Positions 56,901-64,000 of a stretch of DNA of 64,000 bases are shown here, piece after piece. Made by a program: the position numbers and the translations under genes. The stretch lies in assembly GCA_014058105.1 (NCBI GenBank), contig JACGCM010002205.1, positions 806,001 through 870,000 on the forward strand, read 5' to 3'. Numbering within the stretch: position 1 is the first letter of the stretch; each line of letters begins with the position of its first letter. Below the pieces are notes generated by a model, which did no database searches, was not told the DNA's origin, and saw nothing but the letters and a program-made list of their open reading frames with translations. Source of the DNA: Kingdonia uniflora. Lineage: Eukaryota > Streptophyta > Magnoliopsida > Ranunculales > Circaeasteraceae.

Positions 56901-59900
56901 ACCAATACTCTATATAACCCGACTTCATTTCTATTATTTGTAATGATTTTACAATTTCTATGAGTCCTTCCATTCAGAGAATAATTGTCGCAATCAAGGT
57001 TCGATTGGCAGGTAAACTGGAGTGCTTTCTTCTAACCATGTCTGATTGTTATATCCTGGGAGACAGGGGGCACTTATCTTACAAAGCACTGTGACAGGGT
57101 AAATCTGTCTTAAGGAGATAGTGTGCATACAATAGACTTGATCATATCCTGATAAGTGTCTTGATCTCTTTCTTATCTCCTTAACTTACTCTTGTTACTG
57201 CAGATTTTGAACACTGGCTGGCAACACACATTCCTTTTCATAAAATACGCCCCCACCCCTCCTCTTCCATTCTGTTCTTCGACGTTTTCCTCAGCTTAAA
57301 TACTTTATTTAAATTCTCCAGCCGAAAGTGATAAAGTAAATCGAGTCCATAACTAAATGAGAGTCTTCAGGGGCAGGGGCAGGGGCAGTTCACAACTGAT
57401 TCCTAGATTTATGCTAAATATTTGTAATAAGTAGACAACTGTAGAATTTCTGTTTCCCTGATGTTCTATTTATACCCATATGTAACAACACAAAATACAT
57501 GAGAAAATATCCTTTTCATGGATTTAGAGCTACTGACTAGCGTCCATTAACTTTTTTTCCCTCTCCTTGTTATTTTCTTCTTCCCCCTTTTCTTAAATTT
57601 GTTACCCATTCTCCTCCATCAAGCTCATCTACTTTGAGAATCATGAGTTCCTCAAACATACAATCTGAATCCTCCATATCCGCAACCACAAACCTTCTCC
57701 CTTCCCAGTCATATCACTCACCTTATCAACATCAAACTGGATCGGACCAACTTCCAAATCTGGCGATCTCAGTTCTTACCTATCCCTCCCCCTGCTACAC
57801 TCACTATAGGTACAGGAACAAATCTCATCACTAACCCGAATCCGGCTTTTGTCAAATGGCATAAGTTGGACCAGTTAACTCTTAGCTGGATCAACTCATC
57901 TCTTAGCGACACTGTCCTAGGTGAAACCGTAGGTATTACTACTTCCCATACTGCGTGGAGCACTCTTGAAAGGCTTTATACTTATCCTTCTCAAGCACGC
58001 ATTATGCAGCTGAAATATCAACTCCATACAGTGAAGAAAGGCATGTTCTCCACAGTCGATTACATCCAAAAAGTCAAAAACATTGCATATAACCTAACAG
58101 CTGTAGCCTGTCCATTATCTGATATGGATCTGGTTTCCACTATTCTTAGCGGTCTTCCATCCGATTATGAAGCATTTGACACCTCGGTAAACACCAGAAT
58201 AACGCCAATCTCATCCGATGAACTTATTAGCTTGTTATACAGTCATGATATTTATCATGAACATAATGTCACTGTCAAACTTCACGACAGTCCAATCCCT
58301 ACGGTAAACCTTGCTGCCAAACCTGCTTCATTATCTGATTATATGCGATCTGAATGAGGAAACTCAAATAGTTCAAGGGGATTTCGAGTAAGGGGGCGTG
58401 GGCGCGGAAGGTTCATAAAGTACATGTTTCCAACAATGTCCAACTTCGATAAAGTTTTCCACCGAACTCGTCCACCTATGGACTAAACTCCTTTTGATGT
58501 ACACCGGATCCGTGTTAAACCTTCAGTTTCCCCCAACAATCTTTACCCTGGCGAGAACTGTTGGGAAATTAGGGAAATTTAACAAATAGAATGATTACTC
58601 CAAGGCACGAAATCACTATGTTTTAAGAGATGTTTCCTCCCTTCCGGTATGAATAGCGAAAACACAGTGGGATGAAGCGAAAACTTCTCTCTCAGGATAC
58701 AATGGAGGTTTGTTGGGTTCGAGATGTGAACGTCTCGATTCAACCAAAGAACACTCTGTGAGATACGGAACAGATGATGCCAACAAACATGATATTGTTG
58801 TACAACCTCGGTTAGTCGTGAGAATCATCAATGTGATCCAAGAACACAAAGAGCTTACAACTAACACCATTGGAGATGTTCACCTAGTACTCCTAAGAAA
58901 CTTGTCCTAGTCATATTTTTTGATGTGACCAATGTTCACCATAAACACCCTGCAATTGCAAACTCACATTGTAGTGATACTGACCACAACAAGTAGACCT
59001 AGGTCCCTGCTTCCTTGAGATATCAACTGTAAGCATGAAAGCTTGTATGGAATCCTATTTTTGCGATTATATAACAGAGAAATCCTTTGAAACAACATTG
59101 CACGTTATATTTTTCTTGATACAATTGGTGAGCACTTTATCTGCTACCTCTACCGACAAAAAGCCTCTCCCATTGATAACCCCCATAATGGCATGGTCCA
59201 TGCGGTAACCACACACCATCCTCTAGAAGCCCATTTTCTAGAGCGCACAACCTGAGTCATGTAACCATATCAGATCCAATCTAAAAGAAAGGATAAGGGT
59301 TTTGCATAGCCTTGGGCCCTAATAAACATTATTAAGCGTTCTAATACTTCCAAACCTTCTAAAACACTACCCTCAAAATTAGGCGTTATCCTACTAAAAC
59401 AAAAATAACTTAAAATATAAACATAGAGGCCGGCTCCCTAGGGGATGCCCACTACGGCCACGACTCCCCACGATTATCATTCCTCTCAACTCTCCCCCTC
59501 TAAGAAGAGGGGATGAACAGTTGACCGCATTGACCGTCTCCTCTTCCAAGTCTTCACCCCACATTTCCTGTAAAGCTTCATCGATATGATCATGAAGGTT
59601 TTGTGCAAGTAAAGCAATATGCTTCCTAAGATTTGGACATTCACGCTTCATATGACCTGTCTTCCCGCAGTTGTAACAAATTCCCAAACCTGATCCCGTC
59701 GCTCTAGATGCCGTTGTAGTCGTTGTCGTTGCCGTCGTAGTACCTGTTGTTGGAGCCGAATAAGAACTATAAACTGTTGGTTTTAACTTTGTTTCCGCTT
59801 GTTTGGACATTTCCACAACCTCTGACAGACTTTGGGCAGCGAAGAGGGTCAACTCATCCTGTAACCGCTTTGTCAACCCAAGCTTGAACCGACTAATATG

Positions 59901-62900
59901 CTATGCTTCGATTTCTGATAATACAACTCTAGATGAAAGCAGATAAAAGTCACCTGCATAGTCATCAACCGATTGATTCCGAATTTGACGCAGATTTTGC
60001 AATTTAGCAAAACTCTCTTCCTCATAATTTCCTAAAATAAACTGGGACATCAACTCATGTCTCAACGTGTCCCAATCGGTAATATAATCACCCTCAGCTG
60101 TTACCCGTAATTGTTGCACCCCTTCCTACCAATTGAGAGTGTATTCGGTCAGCTTCGTTTCCATTAAGGTAACTGCACGAGGATCTCCACAAAGCTTGAA
60201 TGTCAAAAATCTGTCAACCCTATTTAACCAGTCAATAGAACTGTCTCCATCCGTCTTACCATCGAACTCGGGGACATTAATTTTAACATCCTGATTCATA
60301 TTCTAAAAAGCATAAATAATGGCATTTGCTACCTGATTACCTGTGTTTCCACGCTGCCATACTGTTGTAGAGGTGCATACCTAGCGTGTCCAAGACCCGG
60401 TTCTCCCTTATAGCCGTCATTCCGAAAATGAGTTCCAGAATTTGTAGGGTGAACCCCACGACCTCGTCTTCTCCTATCCTGAAAACCATACCTGTCCTTA
60501 AATCTACGACCGTTATCAGATTCGTTGTCTCCCCAAAACGTATGTTCATCTGCAAAAGGATTCCCAGGTGCCCATTGGCTTTGCTGAAATCCTATACCCG
60601 TATTTCTTGTATCGTGGGGTGGAATAGGTACCCGATTTGGTCTATGAGGAATATAGTTAGCAATCCCCCATTGGTTTAGAGAAGTTGTACCGTTCTCTTG
60701 ATATCGCTAATCACAAGCACAAATTTTTTGTTGGTGAACAGGACCCCCATGTAGTCGTAGGAGGTTCTCTCCCTTGAACTGGAAAAGAACGGGGTTGTCC
60801 CCAATTTGCTTGACCCTCGCCTCAAGGCTGGCCATTCCCAAGACCCTCGTTCAGTTGGTTAACAGTCGTTGCTTACTGTGGTGGTGGCAGCTGTTACAGG
60901 GGCTGCTGCGGCAGATGTTGCAATAACTGTTGCAATTGTGGCTGCAGCGGGGGCTGTTGCGGCAAATGTTGCGGTAACTGTTACGACTGCAACTACGGTG
61001 GCTGTTGCGATAGTTGCTGTGGTGGCTATTACGACAACTGCTACGATAATTGTTGCGATGGTGGTTGCCGTGCAGGCTACTCCGACCCTACGACTCGTAT
61101 TGGGGTCGGTGCAAGGATGTGAATAGGGTCTTTCCCATTGTTTGTCGTATCTCTCTCTATGTTAATGACGATTCGGCGGTTCATCCCTCGTAGCTAATGT
61201 TGGAGTCTCTCTTACGTCGGAGTCCGCAAATTTATCTTCGCTACCCACATCTTGAACGTCAAGTCCGTCAAAACTATTAGAGGAGAACGGAACCCCTTCA
61301 GCGTTGAATTCTCTCTCATAGTTATCCCTTATAGAGAATCCCCTTCCTCGCCGAAAACTTTCAAGATTTATTGGTGAAAGTCCCCCTCTCCTAGCATCCC
61401 CCATAAACGAATCCAAGGGAACCCCCCTTTCCTCTTGTTCCCACCATGCTACCAAGAAACCCCATCTCAAGACCTCATTGCGATGAGATTGCTAGCAAGA
61501 TGGATTTCAACGTCTGATCCGTTTGCGCTTTGAACTCTTCTATCGAGTTCTCTGTATTAACTCTAAATTCTTCCATCTTCTCTTCTAGATCTCGTAACCT
61601 ATCTCCTTGGGTTGGTTGACGAGATCTTGATTTTTTCTTCCCTACCATATTGGATCTTGAAAGAAAATTACTGTAGATTTCTAAAAAATTAAACTCCCCA
61701 CAGAACGAACTTCGCTCTGGTACCAATTGATAAAAAACGATATATGCGAAAGCGATTAACAAAACGAAAATAACTACTTGATTAAATTAAAAACTGGAAA
61801 AACAACTAAACCTCTCTACTTAGCTAGGGTTTCTTCTCTAAAACTCAACCTAACCTTACCTTCTACCCTATGACTCCTTTATAGAACTAGGAGTCCCCCA
61901 CCTTCTAAAACACTACCCTCAAAATTAGGCATTATCTTACTAAAACAAAAATAACTGAAAATATAAACATAGAGGCCGACTCCCTAGGGGATGCCCACTA
62001 CGGCCACGACTCCCCACAGTTATTATTCCTATAAGTAATTACATATTAATAATAAATTCACATATAATAAGATACAATACATGAAACATGAAGAATGATA
62101 CTATCTTTTTAGGTATAAGGCCGTGTCCGCATTTTTACTTATTTTGAAACCGTTGTGTTCGACACATTCCGTGTCAATGTTATATAGGTATTAGTTTGCA
62201 GTAGGGTTTGGGATTCAAATAAAAAAGAGGCTTTAATAAATTTTAAATATTAAGTTTTTAGGTTTTGTTCCCCTCTTTACAATTCATTGCTCCAACTGTA
62301 TCCTTGTAGCATTTGCAGTTTTGTTCCCCTCTTGCTAGACGCTTTAACCTCAAAATTATCTTTTAAATGACTTTGCTTGAATGCACTTTCTCTATCAAAC
62401 ACTCCCTCTTTCTCAAATTTCCGCCGATTACATCTTAGTCACCTTTACAACTTACCTCTTCACCTTTGAACTTTCTCAAAATACTCTTGATACCCTTGAA
62501 TATTCTGAACTTATTCACACTCCAGCGCTCCACAAACCGAGCACACTGGTTACATTGAGCAAACAATCTTGAATATTGAAACCTAAAAAGAAAGTATTCA
62601 AGCATATTTCACTTTTTCATGTCCGGATGTCTGTCCTAGATTTCCTATCAAGATTCCTAAATTCTGCCAATGGATTCCCCCTGAAGGTGATTCAGTTCTA
62701 CTAAACACTAATGGCACCTATACTGATACTTAGGAGGCTATGGAGGTATTTTTCGTGATTGAAATGGCAGTTGTCTAGGCTGCTTCACTGGTGATACTTT
62801 TCCTAGCTTGGAGTATCTTCCTATCAAACTCATTTCAACCTTAATTATCTTGATTCTACTCCCTCTTCGATGTTTTCCACTTTCAAGATCCCTTAAGGAT

Positions 62901-63492
62901 TTCCCTCTAGTTCATCACACCCCCTACTAGCGAAACTAATAGTGCTAAGCCTCTTTGTGCTCATATCCTAACTACCCATCGCATATTAGGGAGTTGGCTC
63001 CTTCAAATACGTGAACCAGAGACTGATCTCACTCTGCCCACAACTCTATTTAGTGCCCCCCCCCCCCCCCCCCTGTGTGTACCGTAAACTAAAATCCATA
63101 AAGATAATCACTTATTTCACCCAAAACAGAAATAAACCAAACCATATTCTTCTTGAAGACAAAACGACACCCAAATCACGTAATTCAAGCTAAAAAAGAA
63201 CTCCCTTTCGTGTGTGCTATGTGTCTCAAAAGTTTTCCTTTGTTCGCGTGATTCGCAATATTTCCAACTCTACTACTAACTACATCAAGAAAATGAAAAA
63301 GGAAACACCACAAACCTTTTCACCCCGTTCAATATACTTGACAGCAACTAATTCTTTACTCTGCTTATCCATCATCAACCTCGCCACACCGAAATTCCCC
63401 GACCCGATATCTTTAACAAGCTCATACCTATCACTATCATGCATTATCGGCATATCCATACCTGGACCAACAGTGATTCCAGCGCGATCCAT
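38637..63492 (-). CDS. SnRK2.6: SnRK2 subclass III protein kinase (SnRK2.6/OST1-like), 9 exons
   Basis: Joining nine exons (63492-63316, 54499-54425, 54340-54239, 54150-54097, 53988-53896, 46426-46334, 45550-45446, 45350-45252, 38924-38637) gives 361 residues. All introns are GT-AG and all junctions phase 0. Arabidopsis OST1 has 362. The product is a Ser/Thr kinase of ABA and osmotic-stress signalling. In the family it is held off by clade A PP2Cs and acts on SLAC1 and ABF factors. Visible parts are the glycine loop IGSGNFGVA (29-37), Lys52, HRDLKLEN (Asp142), DFG (Asp162), the activation loop with Ser173, Ser177 and Thr178 before GTPAYIAPE, SnRK2 box (about 307-322) and the acidic ABA-box [12 protein letters not shown] at the end. 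Introns 1, 5 and 8 hold transposons. The symbol is by family resemblance; it may be a SnRK2.2/2.3 type. Confidence 0.95.
39100..41430 (+). mobile_element. LINE in SnRK2 intron 8, 5' part (leader, ORF1, endonuclease start)
   Basis: ORF1 relics at 39930-40260 include WAIDGVLL and a degenerate zinc knuckle ([15 protein letters not shown]). ORF2 starts at 41047 with [20 protein letters not shown] and on to DIVCLQT, the plant LINE endonuclease N-terminus. It then decays. A second LINE in the opposite direction interrupts it at about 41430. Its probable 3' end is at 44160-44650. It is antisense to the kinase gene. The 5' limit is a guess. Confidence 0.75.
39441..39600 (+). repeat. Short repeats with CACGTG boxes in the LINE leader
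   Basis: Two related segments of about 62 bp start with CACGTGTCAAC (39441) and CACGTGGCAGC (39503), each followed by TTATTGG and GCCCCTCAG. A weaker third copy starts near 39577. Both boxes contain ACGTGTC or ACGTGGC, the ABA-response-element core. Confidence 0.6.
41431..44130 (-). mobile_element. LINE nested in another LINE, SnRK2 intron 8
   Basis: Reading minus, an endonuclease piece is at 44091-43812 ([21 protein letters not shown]) and an RT piece at 43065-42844 ([34 protein letters not shown]). A zinc-binding C-terminal part is at 41998-41792 ([20 protein letters not shown]). The 3' end at about 41500-41430 resembles the tail of the LINE at 53720-53825 (compare TTGTACTCTTTCCACCTCGG with its counterpart). 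Frames are broken. It is in the same direction as the kinase gene. Confidence 0.82.
44160..44650 (+). mobile_element. 3' end of the outer LINE, with poly(A) tail
   Basis: No protein domain is readable, but the sequence ends AATCAATAAAACATATTTGC and then an A-rich tail, typical of a LINE 3' end in plus orientation. It is best explained as the 3' end of the LINE that starts before 41430. Confidence 0.5.
44651..45251. other. Intron 8 sequence next to exon 8; no element recognised
   Basis: AT-rich intron DNA with a T-rich microsatellite near 45010. I see no ORF or terminal repeat. Confidence 0.5.
45252..45350 (-). CDS. SnRK2.6: SnRK2 exon 8 (residues 234-266)
   Basis: 33 codons, [20 protein letters not shown] and on to VADPSM. 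It is easy to miss because the open frame is short. Two residues depart from the family pattern: L in HISLEC (usually P), and SM at the end where relatives have AK, AT or AA. The donor is ATG/gttagt. Confidence 0.92.
45446..45550 (-). CDS. SnRK2.6: SnRK2 exon 7 (residues 199-233)
   Basis: 35 codons, [20 protein letters not shown] and on to KKTIQ, holding the C-lobe aspartate of DVWSCG. The acceptor is aaaccag and the donor CAG/gtttat. Confidence 0.95.
46334..46426 (-). CDS. SnRK2.6: SnRK2 exon 6, activation loop (residues 168-198)
   Basis: 31 codons, [20 protein letters not shown] and on to EYDGK. Ser177 corresponds to OST1 Ser175. The second residue is L where relatives have S. The acceptor is ctccag and the donor AAG/gtaaga. 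Confidence 0.95.
46427..48216. other. Intron 5, part without a recognised element
   Basis: About 1.8 kb with short frames only. The stretch 46740-47700 has the look of an old LTR fragment (no matching partner found). A LINE 3' tail piece lies at 47728-47830. Confidence 0.4.
47728..47830 (-). repeat. Truncated LINE 3' tail
   Basis: TTTTTTTTCCTTTTTTGGCA followed by AAGTTTATTGACTTGACTTAAAAGG looks, on the minus strand, like a LINE 3' end with an A-rich tail. No coding part remains. Confidence 0.4.
48222..48376 (+). repeat. First short LTR (5')
   Basis: It starts TGTTGGAGTGTATGTGTGTA and ends TTATTTCTACA, 155 bp, with TATTATATAAAAG as TATA element. Confidence 0.88.
50650..50808 (+). repeat. Second short LTR (middle)
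   Basis: It starts TGTTGGAGCG and ends TTTCTGCA, 159 bp. Directly preceded by the purine tract GAAGGGGAG. Confidence 0.88.
50816..50971 (+). repeat. Third short LTR (tandem)
   Basis: It starts TGTTGGAGTA and ends TTATTTCTACA, 156 bp. Only seven bases (TGTAGGT) separate it from the second LTR. Confidence 0.88.
50980..53825 (+). mobile_element. Decayed, internally deleted LINE in SnRK2 intron 5
   Basis: ORF1 may start at 51044 ([20 protein letters not shown]), with more gag-like sequence at 51978-52223. An RT scrap at about 52610 ([15 protein letters not shown]) joins directly to the thumb at 52719-52904 ([20 protein letters not shown]), so the RT core is deleted. The zinc-binding tail is at 53110-53700 ([21 protein letters not shown]). 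The 3' end has TTCTCAATAAATTATTTTT and an A-rich tail near 53825. It is antisense to the kinase gene. Confidence 0.8.
53896..53988 (-). CDS. SnRK2.6: SnRK2 exon 5 (residues 137-167)
   Basis: 31 codons holding the catalytic loop CHRDLKLEN (Asp142) and DFGYSK (Asp162). The donor is CCAAG/gtaatt. A LINE poly(A) tail ends about 70 bp beyond the donor inside intron 5. Confidence 0.95.
54097..54150 (-). CDS. SnRK2.6: SnRK2 exon 4 (residues 119-136)
   Basis: 18 codons, [18 protein letters not shown], with acceptor cctgcag and donor ATG/gtattt. Confidence 0.95.
54239..54340 (-). CDS. SnRK2.6: SnRK2 exon 3 (residues 85-118)
   Basis: 34 codons with [19 protein letters not shown], the hinge region, ending FSEDE. 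The first residue is I where relatives have V. The donor is GATGAG/gttctc. Confidence 0.95.
54425..54499 (-). CDS. SnRK2.6: SnRK2 exon 2 (residues 60-84)
   Basis: 25 codons, [20 protein letters not shown] and on to FKE, containing helix C. The acceptor is tgtatcag and the donor AAAGAG/gtttgt. Confidence 0.95.
54500..55312. other. Intron 1, part next to exon 2; no element recognised
   Basis: About 0.8 kb. The segment 54870-55120 is GC-richer than its surroundings but shows no tRNA-like A/B box or terminal repeat that I can confirm. Confidence 0.45.
55313..56510 (-). mobile_element. Second copy of the short-LTR element, truncated, SnRK2 intron 1
   Basis: A reverse-oriented LTR at 55313-55467 matches those at 48222, 50650 and 50816, and the purine tract follows at 55468. 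The interior runs right to about 56510 and keeps the CTCGAG-type repeats in reverse complement (CACTCGAGGA and similar). The 5' LTR is missing; the next element begins there. It lies in the same direction as the kinase gene. Confidence 0.78.
56733..56902 (+). repeat. 45-bp minisatellite, four units
   Basis: Units begin with CAACTT near 56735, 56780, 56825 and 56858, each holding AAGGTGTG and GTGAAGAGGCACC. The third has lost about 12 bp. The array ends eight bases before a TATA-like TATATAACC. Confidence 0.85.
57690..58420 (+). pseudogene. Copia gag fragment (Ale type)
   Basis: In one frame the sequence gives [19 protein letters not shown], then a frame change and [20 protein letters not shown], then [20 protein letters not shown] and [20 protein letters not shown] up to a TGA at 58355-58357. 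An RG-rich tail (RGRGRGRF) follows. This is the UBN2-type gag of Ale/Retrofit Copia elements. The open part is 57866-58357. Confidence 0.85.
58559..59344. repeat. Unclassified, possibly a truncated LTR
   Basis: It starts TGTTGGGAAATTAGGG and has no coding frame with a known domain. It lies between the Copia gag fragment and a truncated Gypsy LTR. No partner copy is in the window, so this is only a guess from the TGTTGGG start and position. Confidence 0.25.
59394..61660 (-). pseudogene. Gypsy gag, broken
   Basis: Reading minus, the N-terminus starts near 61648 ([20 protein letters not shown], then a short coiled coil). A poly-Q/P linker lies at about 61080-60870. The Retrotrans_gag block is at 60119-59901 ([39 protein letters not shown]). 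A threonine-rich stretch and zinc knuckle [14 protein letters not shown] follow at about 59676. Stops separate the parts, for example near 61473 and 59899. Gag would form the particle and bind RNA. Confidence 0.82.
61728..62025 (-). repeat. 5' LTR and PBS of the gag-only element
   Basis: On the minus strand it starts TAATAACTGTGGGGAGTCGT and ends TTTTTTATCA, 298 bp. The next bases give the PBS TGGTACCAGAGC (61725-61714), one base from the tRNA-Met site. Segment 61890-62010 matches 59351-59476. Confidence 0.8.
62026..63314. other. Intron 1, part next to exon 1
   Basis: AT-rich DNA with a C tract at 63058-63073. Apart from the RNase H relic at 62650-62850, I see no ORF or terminal repeat. Confidence 0.45.
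62650..62850 (+). pseudogene. Relic of a LINE-type RNase H domain
   Basis: [20 protein letters not shown] matches the start of the plant RVT_3 RNase H domain (usually WxPPxxGWxKLNxDG). After a frame change, GGYGGIFRD and [14 protein letters not shown] follow as in that domain. N replaces the catalytic D in NTNG. No RT is attached. It is probably the tail of an old LINE. Confidence 0.55.
63316..63492 (-). CDS. SnRK2.6: SnRK2 exon 1 (residues 1-59)
   Basis: ATG at 63490-63492 ([20 protein letters not shown]). It covers the glycine loop and the ATP-binding Lys52 and ends GGTGAAAAG/gtttgt. The frame extends three bases upstream only with a TTG, so this ATG is the start. Residue 41 is M in LMMDKQ, where relatives have R. 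Confidence 0.95.
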
Positions 63493-63511
63493 CAATCAAA
63501 TTCAACCCTCT

Positions 63512-63517
63512 TTACAT
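63512..63517 (-). promoter_or_regulatory. AUG-stop (ATGTAA) in the SnRK2 leader
   Basis: On the minus strand GGAGATGTAAAGAGG places a start codon directly before TAA, 19 nt upstream of the kinase ATG. AUGUAA is the minimal uORF known to stall ribosomes in Arabidopsis NIP5;1. Whether it acts here is unknown. Confidence 0.5.
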
Positions 63518-63538
63518 CTCCCTACTCAAAACCAGAAT

Positions 63539-63571
63539 CTAATCACGATCATACAAGAAATTACAAATCAT
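63539..63571 (-). CDS. Upstream ORF in the SnRK2 leader, 10 codons
   Basis: GCCGCCATGA gives a strong start context. The peptide would be MICNFLYDRD, ending at TAG, 47 nt upstream of the kinase ATG. The kinase ATG itself has a weaker context (T at -3), so this uORF could lower kinase translation. Confidence 0.5.
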   Translation of the reverse strand: MICNFLYDRD

Positions 63572-63674
63572 GGCGGCAAAATCTATCAAAAGAATTACTT
63601 TGTTATCGGTGTTGAATTCGACTTCTAGGGTTTCAATTGAAACTTAGAGAGAGATAGTTGAGAGCCCGTGAACT

Positions 63675-63684
63675 GCTTTTATAG
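63675..63684 (-). promoter_or_regulatory. Probable TATA box of the SnRK2 gene
   Basis: CTATAAAAGC on the minus strand. A start about 30 nt downstream would fall near 63645-63650, at the CTATCTCTCTCT pyrimidine stretch, giving a leader of about 155 nt. Confidence 0.6.
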
Positions 63685-64000
63685 TTCTCACACTATCACA
63701 ACCTCCAGAGAGAAAGTGTGCAAATCGGCTAATGGATTAGGACATTCGAACTGCCCGAATTAAAATTTTCAAAAGTCTCATTAATTAAAAATATACCCCT
63801 TATTTATTTCCTTTTTTATTTATTACACCTTTGTATTTCTCAGTTAGACCTCCTCCTCTTTTTCAGTCCTGAACAAAAGGACTGTAATAGAAATTACATT
63901 ATTTTATTGGATGAGTTTTTAATTTGGACAATGGGGCTTCATAACGGCTTAACCGTTTTACAGGGAGAAGCTTTAAACTTTTGGTTGAGACTGAAACAAA
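63685..64000 (-). promoter_or_regulatory. SnRK2 promoter region
   Basis: AT-rich DNA upstream of the TATA box with no gene. I see no ACGTG-type ABA element in this short stretch. Confidence 0.4.

Larger units (their letters stand above)
56514..58540 (+). mobile_element. Ale/Retrofit-type Copia fragment: LTR-like region plus gag
   Basis: TGTTGGAAAAAACC at 56514 may be an LTR start. The region has a minisatellite followed by TATATAACC near 56911, as in an LTR promoter. A Copia gag follows from about 57690. No protease, integrase or RT is present and no second LTR is seen, so it is truncated. The LTR boundaries are uncertain. Confidence 0.6.
59345..62025 (-). mobile_element. Gag-only Gypsy-type element (TR-GAG-like), SnRK2 intron 1
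   Basis: On the minus strand the order is LTR 62025-61728, PBS, gag, PPT, LTR 59479-59345. The gag zinc knuckle runs almost straight into the purine tract, with no protease, RT or integrase. This matches terminal-repeat elements that keep only gag, or a deletion derivative. The 3' LTR matches the 5' LTR for about 134 bp and is cut at 59345. It lies in the same direction as the kinase gene. Confidence 0.8.

Noticed and set aside
56740..56973. Minus-strand frame with repeated [10 protein letters not shown] peptide
   Set aside because: It is only the translation of the 45-bp minisatellite, with no start context or relatives.
60869..61126. Open frame rich in alanine and valine on the plus strand
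   Set aside because: It is the reverse of the poly-Q/P coding stretch of the minus-strand gag; the composition is a low-complexity shadow.
63212..63628. 138-codon plus-strand frame over the first kinase exon
   Set aside because: It is antisense to a clearly coding exon and leader and has no recognisable domain.

Overview
This window is AT-rich nuclear DNA from a flowering plant, probably a eudicot. The evidence is one spliced plant-specific kinase gene, plant LTR-retrotransposon lineages (SIRE-type Copia, Tat-type Gypsy, Ale-type Copia) and plant L1-type LINEs. I recognise no bacterial gene, CRISPR array, rRNA or tRNA. The species cannot be named from the sequence.

Only one host gene is secure: a complete SnRK2 protein kinase of the ABA-activated subclass III (SnRK2.6/OST1-like). 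It lies on the minus strand from 63492 to 38637, with nine phase-0 exons encoding 361 residues. Five introns are small (84-783 bp). Introns 1, 5 and 8 are 8.8, 7.5 and 6.3 kb, and mobile elements fill much of them. They hold nested LINEs in intron 8; a non-coding three-LTR element and a LINE in intron 5; and a second copy of that non-coding element, an Ale-type Copia gag fragment, a gag-only Gypsy element and a LINE RNase H relic in intron 1. The 5' leader has a TATA box, a 10-codon uORF and an AUG-stop (ATGTAA) 19 nt before the start.

The left 38 kb is a transposon nest. A decayed LINE (1-4910, minus) is followed by a SIRE-type Copia element (6536-25901) that lost its pol genes and was later split by a 14.6 kb Tat-type Gypsy (9419-24047). 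The Gypsy has gag, protease, RT, two RNase H domains and integrase, then a six-unit tandem array of about 157 bp, then an antisense coding region with coiled coils. About 0.9 kb further on is a structurally complete SIRE-type element (26819-38157) with a perfect 5-bp target duplication, PBS and PPT. Its gag-pol is broken by stops, frameshifts and lost catalytic residues. Its accessory ORF (35167-36456) is uninterrupted and is preceded by what looks like its own promoter, leader and leader intron.

The most striking unexplained signal is a palindrome, TATTCGAATA. It is arrayed in the LTRs of both SIRE-type elements and again just upstream of the accessory ORF, which suggests the ORF carries LTR-like control sequence. 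Exon joins, promoters and family assignments are read by eye from sequence and family knowledge. No search or alignment was run.
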